A stretch of DNA of 64,000 nt from Ziziphus jujuba (GCF_031755915.1 NC_083386.1:2821001-2885000), one strand, 5' to 3'; positions 1 to 11,263 are shown, numbered from the stretch's first letter. A program made the numbers and translations. The notes: generated by a model not told the origin, from the letters alone.

Positions 1-759
1 ATCCCGTCCCAAAATACATCAGAATTTTTGCATGTTAATAGAGGTTGACCGTTGACCAAGAGGGTCAAAATTTTGACTTTTTGTTCTGCAGAGTACACAT
101 TGATCCGAGTCCATAAACTAGTGTTGTCCAAGGGTGCCCGAGTTGATTTTTATTTTTATAAAATTGAGCTTTAAATCATGTATGATTGTGAACTACTCGT
201 CGATATGAGTTTATAAACTAGCCACACGCCTGATTTAGACATGTGGTTTAAAAGTTATAGACATACAAAATTTTCCGAATACCATAATATTTTAATATAT
301 TTTGACTTGAGTGAACAGTATATGTCACGTGGCGTGTTTTTAGCCAATCCCGTGAGTGAACAGTGTCACCCACGGGTGGCTTTTATTTTGGCCAAAACAC
401 ATGTGGGCTGGGGGGGAAGAGAGAGAAAGAAAGGAGGAAAGAGAGAGAGGGAGAGGAGCTACCACCACTGGCCACCATCATTGACCGTCGTCCGATCATT
501 TCTAAGTCACACACACCACTCCAGCTTGAAGCTCACCTGAAAACCGGTCGGCCAGCCCAAAATCACAGCCAGATCGCCGACAATGCGCCCGGATCTAGGC
601 ATTTTTCGGTGAGGGGTCGATTTCCTTCTCTAGTCGATATCTCCCAAACCAGACCTCCGTTTGCCTCACTGTCTGTCCCGTTGAGTTACCCATCACCAGA
701 TTTACCACTTCAAGCTGCTGGATGCGCCGCCGAAGGTGGCTGATTCCGGTTACCACAGC
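1..759 (+). mobile_element. Left part of a large LTR, interrupted by a nested element
   Basis: This stretch has no convincing coding region. It continues, after removal of the element at 760-7046, into 7047-9534, whose far end reads GTACGGGTCCTGACA, a typical LTR 3' terminus. The right half is repeated near 37.9-39.1 kb, so this is a dispersed repeat. GA-rich and CT-rich stretches around 410-460 and open frames here look like LTR sequence, not genes. The 5' end of the LTR lies outside the window. Assignment to a Ty3/gypsy LTR is inferred from length and termini. Confidence 0.55.
755..759. repeat. Target-site duplication ACAGC, left copy
   Basis: ACAGC directly precedes the TG start of the 5' LTR and recurs at 7047-7051 directly after the CA end of the 3' LTR. 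A 5-bp duplication is the normal signature of LTR-retrotransposon integration. Confidence 0.93.
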
Positions 760-1888
760 TGATGTGATTCCGCCCGAGCCCGCTCAACCGATAACCCGCT
801 GGGGTGCTGACTCGACACGGATGAAGACTAGGCCAATCACAAGAGCTCAAATTAAGAGATTTAAGGACAACCTAGAAGTATTTATACAGGGGGTAATCAA
901 TCTCAACAGAGCTTGTCCATACTTGAAGATACAAAGCCTATTCTAAGCATCCAAGTGGTGGAAGCCGATACGGACCCGGGTGACGGTTTTGGAGTCCGAG
1001 AAGTATGAAATGGTTCCAATGCTTTATGGGTTCAATACATATGCCTAAGAGGTCATGGAATCAAGTTAAAACAGCCTCAAATGCAATCAAAAAGGGCTTG
1101 TACGGACAGCTTCAACAATTTGGCCGAATTTGCTGTATTGCTTGCTGGCTTTACTGTATTTTACTGTATTAGCCTTTTCTTATTTTTCCAAGCATGGGAA
1201 CGTGTGGGCCTTCATATTCAGTTTATTTGGCATCCTACAAAGCATCTAGAAGCTGATTTGGAGCTCACTTGGGTCAAAGAATTGGTCAAAGTCAATGTAG
1301 TCAAAAAGCTAGTATTTTAGTTTCCTAATTTTATTCTACTTTTTGTTTTAGGAAACTACCATTATTTTTAGTTTCTATTTATTTATTTTCTGGACAAATA
1401 AGATTAGGAAAGTTATTATTTTATTATTTTCTTTGTAAATTAATTAATTCCTAATTCAAAATAAATGAATTAATTAATCCAAATTAGATTAGGAAAAGGA
1501 AAGTTTCGGCCAAGGTAGAATTCTTCATTGAGTGGCCGGTTTTTCCTAGGGTTTTTAGGGTTTATTTTGTTTCTTTCAAAGCCTATTTAAAGGCTTATTT
1601 TTCATTAATAAGAGAACTTTAAAACTTTGATTTGATTAAAAAAATACTTGTGAGATTAATTATCTCTTTGTTCTTTGAGAACACCTAAAACACCATTAGA
1701 GAATTGGTTGTTTTAGCTTGACTTATCAATAGGTTTTCCATCCCCTATTGTGGCGTCTACATTATACCAAGGTTTCTAACCACAGGTTGGTTAGGGGTTG
1801 AGGTCCATTCCATTAGAACTTGAACTTAATTAAAGATCCGGGCTAATATAATACGGGTTTAGGAGTAGGTCGTCCTAGGTTCGTATCA
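760..1888 (+). repeat. 5' LTR, 1,129 bp
   Basis: It begins TGATGTGATTCC and ends TTCGTATCA, with TG...CA termini. A TATTTAAA box at 1584-1591 probably drives transcription. It is near-identical to 5918-6046 and the rest of the 3' LTR to 7046. Short open frames inside it (for example 1081-1320) occur in both LTR copies and are not genes. Confidence 0.95.
1584..1591 (+). promoter_or_regulatory. LTR TATA box
   Basis: TATTTAAA lies about 300 bp before the LTR end, in the position expected for the U3/R promoter. The 3' LTR has the same box at the matching place (6742-6749). Functional assignment is inferred from position. Confidence 0.5.
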
Positions 1889-1890
1889 TT

Positions 1891-1902
1891 TGGTATCAGA
1901 GC
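1891..1902 (+). other. Primer-binding site for initiator tRNA-Met
   Basis: TGGTATCAGAGC starts two bases after the 5' LTR. It matches the canonical plant retrotransposon primer-binding site complementary to the 3' end of initiator methionine tRNA, which primes minus-strand cDNA synthesis. Confidence 0.93.
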
Positions 1903-3053
1903 TAAATTTTGTTCAGGTTTGATCTATCTTTATTTGCTTTATTTGTTTTTGTGTTATTCTGCAATTTTAGCATTAGGTTAAGGTTGCATCCATCCTATAC
2001 ACATTCAGCATCTTAAAAAAAAAAAAAAAAAATTCATTCCTAGTTGATTTAGGATTTCCTAGTTTTATCGTATTTTTGTTTCCTAGTTTGTTGGTTGTCT
2101 TTTATCATTGTTCTTGTTAATTTGGTTTTTGTTGATTTTTCTTTGCTGTTTTAGTCTTCAATATTTGCATTCATATATTCAAAAAAAAAAAAAAAAAAAA
2201 CAAGAAAAAAAAAAAGTTTGCAGCAACATTTAAAAAAAAAAAAAAAAAAAAAACTGCACATTTTGTTTATTTGGAGGTCACAGGTTTGGTATTTGTTTTG
2301 GAGTTGGAATTGCAATTTTGGTAATTATTCTTGCTACTGCAGTTGTTTATGTTCTGTGAGTGAAAAAAAAAGAAGGTAAAGCCGAATAAAAAAAAAAAGA
2401 AGAAAAAAAAAATATTTCGGTTTGTTGGAGTTTGATTTGTTTGCTGGAAATTTGTTGGAGCTGCTGGTTTTTTATTATTTATTCAATATTTGAGTTGCTG
2501 GAGAATTATTTTTGCTGCTGGATATTTGGATTTTGGGTGCTTAAATTATTTGGATTAAAATTAGTTAAAGGAATTGATACAAAACTTGAATTACAAGAAC
2601 AACAACCAACACTTTTCTATATTTTTGTTCTCTTTGATTCTTGATCGTATTTGAATTTATTTTCCTGGAATTTTATTCTTGAACTCATAATCTACTACCA
2701 TCTGGTGCAGTTTTCAAAAATTCCAACGTTTTACCATTATTTTGTGTTTTCTTGTCTAGAAAGCCGAAAAATTAGGATTCGTTGGATTCTTTCGGTATTG
2801 CCTACTTTTTGCTACTGTGTTGTTGATAAGTTTAATTAAAACATACTAGTGATCTAATTGCTGTTTTTGTGGGTGTTTTAATTAGAACTTTGAGATAATT
2901 CATTGAGTGGAAAAGGCAAGAGTGTGTGAGCTTAAAAGAGGGTAAAAGCCGAAACTAGTGTGCAAACACGAGTGTTGAGACCTTGTTTGAGTGAAACACG
3001 TGAGGGAGTGAATATTGTGAGGATTTATTTTATTTTTGTAGTATTTTACTAAC
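1903..3053 (+). other. Untranslated leader of the LTR element
   Basis: This is 1.15 kb between the primer-binding site and the gag start, rich in A-runs (around 2017-2033, 2181-2215, 2231-2252 and 2387-2412). It has no credible coding region. It probably holds packaging and dimerisation signals, but none can be pointed out from sequence. Confidence 0.6.
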
Positions 3054-5705
3054 ATGGCAGATTCTAGAATAAGAAGAGGGGATCCACCCTTGAGGATCAA
3101 TGAGGAAGAGTCCGTAGCATTTCATGGCGATGACCGAGCTACCGGAAGTGGAGACCAAGTGGACGTGAGAACTATTTTGGAATCAATACAGCGGATGAGT
3201 GCTCAATTTGAGCATGTAAACCAAAGAGTGGGAAGATTAGAAGCCTCACAAGGAAGGCCGAATACAAGAAATAGGCAAGAATTCCATGGAGGACGAGGCC
3301 GAGGACGAGGAGGTCGCGAGAGGCCGAGAGAGGAATTTGACGAGGGGCCATTGGACGGTGACTTTGAGGAAGGTATGGACGAAACCTTTGCTATCCAAGA
3401 TAGAGCTGGCTGTGGGAGATATAGGAGGGAGGATACAGATGAAGATTTGGGAAATATCAAGGTTAATATCCCACCTTTTATGGGTAAAAGTGATCCTGAA
3501 GCTTATTTGGAGTGGGAAGAGAAAATGGATATGATTTTTGACTGCCACAACTATTCGGAAGGTAAGAAGGTGAAGATGGCAGCAATGGAGTTTGGCCATT
3601 ATGCACTCCAATGGTGGATAAATGAGCAAAGCACCCGAAGGAGGGTTGGTGAAGACTTAATTACAACATGGCGACAAATGAAAGGAGTCATGAGGAAGCG
3701 GTTTGTGCCATCCCATTACCAAAGGTTGCTGCATCAAAGGCTTCAATCTTTGTCTCAAGGAAGTAGGTCCGTGGAGGATTATTACAAAGAGATGGAGATG
3801 TTAATGATGAGGTTAAACATGAGGGAGGATAGAGAGGCAACAATGGCAAGATTTCTTGGAGGGTTAAACCGTGACATTGCCAACCAACTTGAATTACAAC
3901 AATACTTGGAATTGGAGGAGATGTTGCATGTAGCCATTAAACTTGAGAACCAATTCAAGAGGAGGGGTGTTAGTACACGGTTTGGAGGAGTTTCTAGCAG
4001 TGGAAGGACAAGTTCAAGTGGCTGGAAAAACAATTCCACTTATGAAAACAAGTTGAGGCCGAAATTAGGAGAAGAATCTACCAACCGGCCAAGAAGGGAG
4101 GTCAAGACCGAATCTGTCCAAGCACTTAGAGGTGAGATAAAATCTGATCCTAAACCTCAAAAATCTAGAGAAATAATTTGTTTTAAGTGCCAAGGAAGAG
4201 GACACATATCTAGCCAATGCCCAAATAGAAGAATCATGGTATTAAAGGGTGATGGTGAGCTGGAATCCGCAAGTGAAGAAAGTGGAGCTGAAACCGAGCA
4301 AGAGGAGGGTTGTAATGAAGATGAAACCGAACCTGTAGATACATCTAATGCCGAGTTGAGCTTGGTTTCAAGGAGAGTACTTGCTGTCTACAAAGATGAA
4401 GAGCAGATACAAAGAGAAAACATCTTCCACACTCGTTGCGAAATACAAGGTAAAATTTGTAGCATGATTATAGATAGTGGGAGTTGTACTAATGTAATAA
4501 GTAATCTTGTAGTTGATAAATTAGGCTTGAAAACAATTAAACATCCAGAACCTTATAGATTACAATGGCTTAATGATAGTGGTGAGATAAAAGTGAATAA
4601 ACAAGCCAAAGTAAAATTTAATATAGGTAGATATGAGGATGTAGTTTTATGTGATACTGTACCCATGATTGCTGGACATATACTATTAGGTAGGCCATGG
4701 CAATTTGATAAAGATGCTACTCATTTTGGTCGAGAAAATAGTATTGTTTTCAGGTTTAAAGGGAAGAAGGTCAAGCTGGAACCATTATCTCCTAAAGAGG
4801 TTTACAAAGACCAATTACAAATGCAACAAAGGAGAGAAGCCGAAAAGCTTAAGGAAAAAGCAAGTATGGCACCAACGGCTTCACCATCCTTTCAAGAAGG
4901 TAAGAATGAGGTTGTTGATCAAGGTAAGGTTTCTAAGACTCATATTGAGTGGAAAGATCAAGGAAAAATCAAAAGAGAGGGGAAAGAGAATGACAAACCC
5001 GAGAGCATACAAAATCCGGAAATTTCCGCCAATGAGAGCCAAACCGAGGGAAGAAAAAGAAAAGAAAGAAAAGAGAGGAAAAACCAGAATTTTTATTTGA
5101 GTTTAGGGGATATTAATAAGGTTATTGAGTGTAAGAAACCTTTGCTGGTCATGATTTATAAAGAAAATTATTTTAATGATCAAACTAACATTGAAGAACT
5201 TGAATTGCCAAGTTCAATGATTTCTCTTTTGAAGGAATTTGGAGATGTCTTCCCAAATGAAATTCCAAGTGGACTACCATCCAATCAAGAGGGAAAAGGT
5301 GAGCTTGCTGTCCAAGGTAAGTCTTATAATACTCAGGTTGTGTGGAAAAATTTTAATAAAACCAAGAGTGAAAAATTTGGTGCAAAAGCCGAGAGTGAGA
5401 AAGGAAAAGGAAGACAAGAAAGTAAAAATATAAATTTTTATCTTAGCTTTGGTGATGTTAATAAAGTAATTATGAATAAGAAATCATTGCTAACCATGAA
5501 CTTTAAAGGTACTTATTTAAAGATGTCTTTATTGCATAGAACTTTATCTGCATTGTTGAGAGCTTTACTTAGTGGTAATTTGAAAATTTGGGAAATATTG
5601 TTTGCTAACTTTAAAAAGTGTAATTTTTACCATAATGAGCATGTATTTCTAGATTTTGTTGTAATAGTGTTTGACCCAGGAGAATTGGTTTGGTTGCACT
5701 TATGA
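3054..5705 (+). CDS. Retrotransposon gag-protease polyprotein (pol truncated)
   Basis: This 883-residue ORF starts MADSRIRRG. Residues ~132-305 form a Retrotrans_gag capsid domain (motif PPFMGKSDPEAYLEWEEKMD). A CCHC zinc knuckle follows at ~375-390 (CFKCQGRGHISSQC). A retropepsin-like aspartic protease with its active site in IDSGSCTNVIS lies at ~470-560. A charged Lys/Glu-rich linker follows. At ~725-745 a short FGDVFPNEIPSGLP segment matches the entry to gypsy reverse transcriptase, but the catalytic domain never appears. The NFYLS-type linker occurs twice (~679-707 and ~794-822), so the pol deletion is accompanied by a duplication. The end of the ORF, from ~825, reads into an integrase fragment and stops at TGA 5703-5705. 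The first ATG after the leader was taken as the start. Confidence 0.88.
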   Translation: MADSRIRRGDPPLRINEEESVAFHGDDRATGSGDQVDVRTILESIQRMSAQFEHVNQRVGRLEASQGRPNTRNRQEFHGGRGRGRGGRERPREEFDEGPLDGDFEEGMDETFAIQDRAGCGRYRREDTDEDLGNIKVNIPPFMGKSDPEAYLEWEEKMDMIFDCHNYSEGKKVKMAAMEFGHYALQWWINEQSTRRRVGEDLITTWRQMKGVMRKRFVPSHYQRLLHQRLQSLSQGSRSVEDYYKEMEMLMMRLNMREDREATMARFLGGLNRDIANQLELQQYLELEEMLHVAIKLENQFKRRGVSTRFGGVSSSGRTSSSGWKNNSTYENKLRPKLGEESTNRPRREVKTESVQALRGEIKSDPKPQKSREIICFKCQGRGHISSQCPNRRIMVLKGDGELESASEESGAETEQEEGCNEDETEPVDTSNAELSLVSRRVLAVYKDEEQIQRENIFHTRCEIQGKICSMIIDSGSCTNVISNLVVDKLGLKTIKHPEPYRLQWLNDSGEIKVNKQAKVKFNIGRYEDVVLCDTVPMIAGHILLGRPWQFDKDATHFGRENSIVFRFKGKKVKLEPLSPKEVYKDQLQMQQRREAEKLKEKASMAPTASPSFQEGKNEVVDQGKVSKTHIEWKDQGKIKREGKENDKPESIQNPEISANESQTEGRKRKERKERKNQNFYLSLGDINKVIECKKPLLVMIYKENYFNDQTNIEELELPSSMISLLKEFGDVFPNEIPSGLPSNQEGKGELAVQGKSYNTQVVWKNFNKTKSEKFGAKAESEKGKGRQESKNINFYLSFGDVNKVIMNKKSLLTMNFKGTYLKMSLLHRTLSALLRALLSGNLKIWEILFANFKKCNFYHNEHVFLDFVVIVFDPGELVWLHL

Positions 5706-5917
5706 AAGAAAAGGTTTCCTAATCAAAGAAAGTCAAAGCTCATGACGCCTATGGATGGACCTTTTCAAGTTTTGGAGCCGAATAACAAGAATGCCTACAA
5801 GCTTGATTTACCGGGTGAGTATAACATAAGTGCTGCATTTAATGTTGCTGATTTAACTCCTTTTGCTGCAGGTGATGATCTTGATTTGAGGAAAAATCCT
5901 TTTCAAGAGGAGGGGAA
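5530..5917 (+). pseudogene. Integrase C-terminal remnant
   Basis: From about 5530 the frame reads HRTLSALLRALL and then, after another gap, DPGELVWLHL, a stop (TGA 5703-5705) and, in the same frame, [14 protein letters not shown] with [20 protein letters not shown]. These match the integrase tail of plant Ty3/gypsy polyproteins. The stop appears where family members usually have an arginine codon. The fragment ends right at the 3' LTR. It cannot make an active integrase because the zinc-binding and DDE catalytic regions are gone. Confidence 0.85.
5905..5917 (+). other. Polypurine tract
   Basis: AAGAGGAGGGGAA abuts the 3' LTR and is the expected primer for plus-strand cDNA synthesis. Confidence 0.9.
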
Positions 5918-7046
5918 TGATGTGATTCCGCCCGAGCCCGCTCAACCGATAACCCGCTGGGGTGCTGACTCGACACGGATGAAGACTAGGCCAATCACAA
6001 GAGCTCAAATTAAGAGATTTAAGGACAACCTAGAAGTATTTATACAGGGGGTAATCAATCTGAACAGAGCTTGTCCATACTTGAAGATACAAAGCCTATT
6101 CTAAGCATCCAAGTGGTGGAAGCCGATACGGACCCGGGTGACGGTTTTGGAGTCCGAGAAGTATGAAATGGTTCCAATGCTTTATGGGTTCAATACATAT
6201 GCCTAAGAGGTCATGGAATCAAGTTAAAACAGCCTCAAATGCAATCAAAAAGGGCTTGTACGGACAGCTTCAACAATTTGGCCGAATTTGCTGTATTGCT
6301 TGCTGGCTTTACTGTATTTTACTGTATTAGCCTTTTCTTATTTTTCCAAGCATGGGAACGTGTGGGCCTTCATATTCAGTTTATTTGGCATCCTACAAAG
6401 CATCTAGAAGCTGATTTGGAGCTCACTTGGGTCAAAGAATTGGTCAAAGTCAATGTAGTCAAAAAGCTAGTATTTTAGTTTCCTAATTTTATTCTACTTT
6501 TTGTTTTAGGAAACTACCATTATTTTTAGTTTCTATTTATTTATTTTCTGGACAAATAAGATTAGGAAAGTTATTATTTTATTATTTTCTTTGTAAATTA
6601 ATTAATTCCTAATTCAAAATAAATGAATTAATTAATCCAAATTAGATTAGGAAAAGGAAAGTTTCGGCCAAGGTAGAATTCTTCATTGAGTGGCCGGTTT
6701 TTCCTAGGGTTTTTAGGGTTTATTTTGTTTCTTTCAAAGCCTATTTAAAGGCTTATTTTTCATTAATAAGAGAACTTTAAAACTTTGATTTGATTAAAAA
6801 AATACTTGTGAGATTAATTATCTCTTTGTTCTTTGAGAACACCTAAAACACCATTAGAGAATTGGTTGTTTTAGCTTGACTTATCAATAGGTTTTCCATC
6901 CCCTATTGTGGCGTCTACATTATACCAAGGTTTCTAACCACAGGTTGGTTAGGGGTTGAGGTCCATTCCATTAGAACTTGAACTTAATTAAAGATCCGGG
7001 CTAATATAATACGGGTTTAGGAGCAGGTCGTCCTAGATTCGTATCA
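5918..7046 (+). repeat. 3' LTR, 1,129 bp
   Basis: It has the same length as the 5' LTR and nearly the same sequence, with differences seen at 6062 (G for C), 7024 (C for T) and 7037 (A for G). It is followed directly by the ACAGC target duplication. Confidence 0.95.
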
Positions 7047-7051
7047 ACAGC
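7047..7051. repeat. Target-site duplication ACAGC, right copy
   Basis: It matches 755-759 and closes the insertion of the 760-7046 element. Confidence 0.93.
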
Positions 7052-9534
7052 GGCTCACCAGAAAACCCAATTCCAGCGAGTTTCCGATCACCCCACCTAT
7101 CCTTCCCCACTAATTCGACCTCCCTAAACCCAAATTTGAGGTCGGTTTCTTCCAATTCACGATGGGTTGAGAGAATCGAGGACTTTAATTTTGAGAGTTT
7201 TCCGATGAGATTCTGGCCACCACGAGTTCGATCTTCGAGAGGTAAGCCTCAATCCGTGATCCTCGTTCCATAAGTTTCACTTCGATATATTACTAACAAA
7301 TTTTGGTTAACGTTTGTGTTAAATCTTCCAAGTAACGGTGGATAATGTACCCGATTAAAATATTAGTTTAATCGGTTTGTGCATTTTCAATGTTCTAAAA
7401 ACGTGTGAATTGTAGAATTGATCCTATGGAGGATTTTGGTTTAATTGCATGCTCAAAGTGAGTGGCCCACCTTCAAAATTACTTTGGGATGTTAAAATAT
7501 ATATATTTTATGTTAATTGGTTATTTAAAGAATATGTTTTATGTGTTGAATATTTAGTAAATTTATATTTGGAATTTTGATGCCAAAATTGAATGAATTA
7601 TAATTATTTGTGCATCAAGAAATATTTTGATTTTAAGAATTTTATGGATATGGGATTTTGTTAATAATTGTTAAATTTTATTGTTGGAATATTGTGTAAT
7701 TGGAAATGCTTTCATGTGAATTTTAATATATGTTTAATATTTGAAGAAATTTCCATTTGAGTTTACAATGCCGATTTATGATGGTTTTAATATATGTGTT
7801 GTTGCCAAAAATGTATTTGGGATTTTAAAGGAATTATGGTTTAAGGTTTTTAATTAATTATTGTTGAGTTTGATGTTGATTTTATAATGCATAACAAATG
7901 CGTTTACATTATTTTAAGGATATATGAATTTCATGTGGTTTTAATATTATTTTTGGCATGATTTGATTTTAAAGATTTCAAGAAAAATATTGGTTTAAGT
8001 TATGGTGCTTTCAAAATATATATTTTTGCACTTGAAATATTATTTGGTGGATTTTATGATATGGGAAAAATTATATATTATCGATGGATTTATACTGGTG
8101 ATATTAAAGAAAAATGTGGGAATGTGAATTTGAAAAGTGATATAATTCCCACGGTGAGTTTTGGAAAAATTGTAATTTTTAAAATAATATGGTTATTTGT
8201 TTTAGATGCACTCATACAGTACTGGTGCTCTGTATTGTATATGTGGATGAGCGCGCAAGTAATACTATCACCCGTGAGTTGCCATCGGACCGAGGACAGG
8301 CAAGTTTGATATGGTGCACATAAGCCGTCCCCCTCCATGGCCGGGATGATGGTTTAAGCAGTGGCGCCGTCGGGATACCGATGCAACCGTATGCAAGTTT
8401 CTCTCTTTAACCTCCCGCCGGACGGTGCTCGGGATGCTGGGTATCGTAGGGCATCACTGGTATATAATGTGGTGCGTCAAGTATCATTTTTTAGATATAA
8501 ATTTCAAATCCTAAAGTTTTAAAGTCGTATTTGAATTAAATGTATTTAACTTATTTTATCACTTATTTCCAATCAATATTTTCTAAAATGTATTTATTCA
8601 TATTTTATGTCACTTATTTTAAATCAATATTTTTAAAATGCATCTTGCCATATTTTTATTATATAGATCAGTTGAATATTTCAAAATGAATTTTATAATA
8701 TTTTTTACCATTTATTTTATATGATTGTTTGTAATTTAAATTATATTTTTGACACTGTTTATTTTAATTTATTAAATCAAATTTTACGAATTATATATTG
8801 AATTTCACTTTTATGTTACATTTCTTTAATGCAAGTATTTTAAATTATTTTATTGTATTTTATTCGTATTTGGATTATTTAATTATTTATTAAATTAATT
8901 ATTCTTTGATTTTTGGGGCATAAAAGATTGGGTTATGTGAAAATATTTTAAAATGAAAACTTTTCCAACGGAGTGAATGGTGAGGGTTTTGAGATAAAAT
9001 ATTATTTTCAATTAATTATTATTTATTTACTTATTTATTCTTAATTATTCAAGTGATAGAGTCACTCACGGAAATTATTAGCATCTCACATTTTTAAATC
9101 CGTTCCCCTAGGTACAAGGATTGGTAGACGTTCGTCCGGAGTGAGCTTGACCTTCATTGCTATCGTATTTCGAGGAGTTCTTGTTCTTTCCATTTATTTC
9201 TATTGTAATATTTCTTTCCATCCTTTGTTATATAACTTTCATACTTAATTGTACCTTATAATGCTTTGTATACTGTATTGGATATATTTTATTAAATATT
9301 GCATTAGTTCTCTATTTAATTTATGGAATTGCTGATTATTGTGGAATAAATTGTAGTAAGATGGAGGAATAAGGCGGTATATATAGAAATGTATTTTTTA
9401 GTACAGGGAATTTGTGGTAAGTCCAACCCTTAGAGAAGGTTCTGCCGGATTTTCCATTGGAGGGTTCGGTAGGGTTTCCTTAGGATCAGGGCTTGTCTAG
9501 GGTTTTGGGGAGGGATTTTGTACGGGTCCTGACA
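7047..9534 (+). mobile_element. Right part of the interrupted large LTR
   Basis: It continues the repeat broken at 759. The stretch from about 8345 to 9529 is closely related to 37902-39136, sharing the GGTTTAAGCAG start region and the GTACGG-TCCTGA end. It ends in ...GTCCTGACA at 9534. No coding region is convincing. With the left part the LTR would be at least 3.2 kb, within the range of large plant gypsy LTRs. No internal domain of this outer element is visible, so it may be a solo LTR or the 3' LTR of an element starting upstream. Confidence 0.6.
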
Positions 9535-9703
9535 TGCAAAGTTTTCTTCCATGGCGATCTATTTTTTCCAGATCTACCATCCAAGGATCTAGTTTGGTTT
9601 CCCTCTGGGTATCTTCATGATTACTATAGTTGTTTGTCGTAGGTGGTTCTAGTTTGAGGTGTAAGGTGGGAGCCAGCAATTTTTTATACATTCTTTTATC
9701 ACT

Positions 9704-11263
9704 ATGGACGAGGATCGGAACAGAGCTATTGATATTCACAACTCCTTTTGCTCTTTATCTTTAAAACCAAAAGGGAACTTATCTGCAGAGGTTTCAAATA
9801 AGGTCCTACTAGGGAAGATTCTCTCAACACGAAGCTATCACAGGTTTACATTTTCAGAAATTCTTACCAAATCTTGGAAATTGCGGGCTAAAGTCCAGAT
9901 AGAAAAACTGGATGAAAATATTTTCAAGCTCTCTTTTGGCAACCCAGAAGATAAAGAGACAGCTTACCGAGGAAAACCGTGGTCGATCAATGGTGCTCAC
10001 CTAGTGCTAAAGGAATGGCTGATGGATCTAGCAATATCTGAGATTTCTTTCAAATACTCCACTTTTGTGGTCCAAGTTCATGGCCTACCCCCAATCTATT
10101 TACACGAAGAGACAGCTCTCATGGTGGGGGAAAGGCTTGGAAAGGTTCACAAAGAGGCCATTAATAGGAGATGTGTGTCGCACAAAGATATTTGAGGAGC
10201 AAGATACATATAGATGTGGAAAGCCCTTTGGTTGGGGGTTTTTTTCAAAATCGTTCTGGAGGCTCTAATTTTTGGGTGCAGTTCAAGTATGAAAGGCTCA
10301 GAGATCTCTGTTACAAATGTGGTTAATGTCTCATGGTATTGGGAAATGTCAGCTGGAAAACCCAACTATGATGACAAATGGTGATGGGTACGAAGCTCAG
10401 CTATATGGGCCTTGGATGTGATCGGAACATTCATGCGTATTTGCTTCATAACACCATCGGAATCAGATTTTGGTCGGAGAAAAACTTCAGATTGAGCCCT
10501 CTTGCGGCATAATTACCAAGACATCATCCATAGACGGGGCAATTTATGACAATATTATGGAGCTCAAGGAGAAGGGATAGGGGACAAACTCGCAAAGGTT
10601 TTCAGACATGGAGAAGAACCTTAACGCAGCTACAACATTTTGCCTAGAGCTCGAGGCTTTAACCATTAAAAGCTATGATCTGATTACAGATGCAGTTTTG
10701 CAACGTTTCATCTGGCAAAGAGGAAAAAGTCAAAATATTGACCCCTTAACCCTAGCACAATGGGCTTCAAATTTCTCAACTTTGCTATCAACCGGCCCAA
10801 TGGACCAAAGTTTTTTTAATCAAGGTAATATAGGACCGGTTTGGATAAAGGGGCAACGACTGAGGCAGGCCCAATTACTAATGAGCTCAGACCTGTTATG
10901 GCCCGCAAAAGACCAACTCCTATAGAGCTAATTGGACCAGCAAAGAAAAGCCTAATGCAATTAGAGGTGGATTTTCAAGACCAGAACCAACGGGAAGGCA
11001 TTTACTTAACCCAATCGGATATGAGTGGGCAGCCAATTATGGAATGCTTGATCAACAATAATTTCTCAAATCTTCATTTAGAGGAGGAGCAATTAGGAAC
11101 AGAAAATACAGCAACTCCAAAGGCCAAAATTTTATCAAGAGATCAAAATGAACTAGCACGGCAAAACTGGCCATGGAAGAGAGAAGCGAGAAGGAGAGCA
11201 CAAACAGAGAGATCTAGAGACATGGCCGAGTCATCATCACGGCGCCAGTTGAATTTTCAATAG
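9704..11263 (+). pseudogene. LINE ORF1 (gag-like, DUF4283), broken
   Basis: The first part (9704-10195, 163 codons) reads ...SYHRFTFSEILTKSW and AYRGKPWSINGAHLVLKEW, the plant LINE/DUF4283 RNA-binding region. The frame breaks near 10195. The zinc knuckle near 10305-10355 (LCYKCG, then SHGIGKC) is split by a frameshift at the TAA around 10323. The C-terminal part is spread over 10608-10925 and 10841-11263 in different frames. It would bind element RNA if intact. Confidence 0.75.

Larger units (their letters stand above)
760..7046 (+). mobile_element. Young non-autonomous Ty3/gypsy-type LTR retrotransposon (gag-protease only)
   Basis: This is a complete 6,287-bp element: 5' LTR 760-1888, primer-binding site 1891-1902, gag-protease ORF 3054-5705, integrase tail remnant 5530-5917, polypurine tract 5905-5917, 3' LTR 5918-7046, flanked by ACAGC duplications. 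The LTRs have the same length. I see three differences between them (904/6062, 1866/7024, 1879/7037), so insertion was recent. Reverse transcriptase, RNase H and most of integrase are missing, so it must use another element's enzymes. The architecture resembles TR-GAG elements (terminal repeats with a gag ORF). It sits inside an older LTR. Confidence 0.93.

Noticed and set aside
241..946. Open frames at the left edge
   Set aside because: They lie in LTR sequence, contain simple GA-rich runs, overlap in different frames and show no domain. One crosses the nested-insertion boundary.
1081..1320. 79-codon frame in the LTR
   Set aside because: The identical frame at 6239-6478 is just the second LTR copy; it has no domain.
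1891..1902. tRNA-like match after the 5' LTR
   Set aside because: Only the 12-base complement of the tRNA 3' end is present, so it is a primer-binding site and not a tRNA gene.
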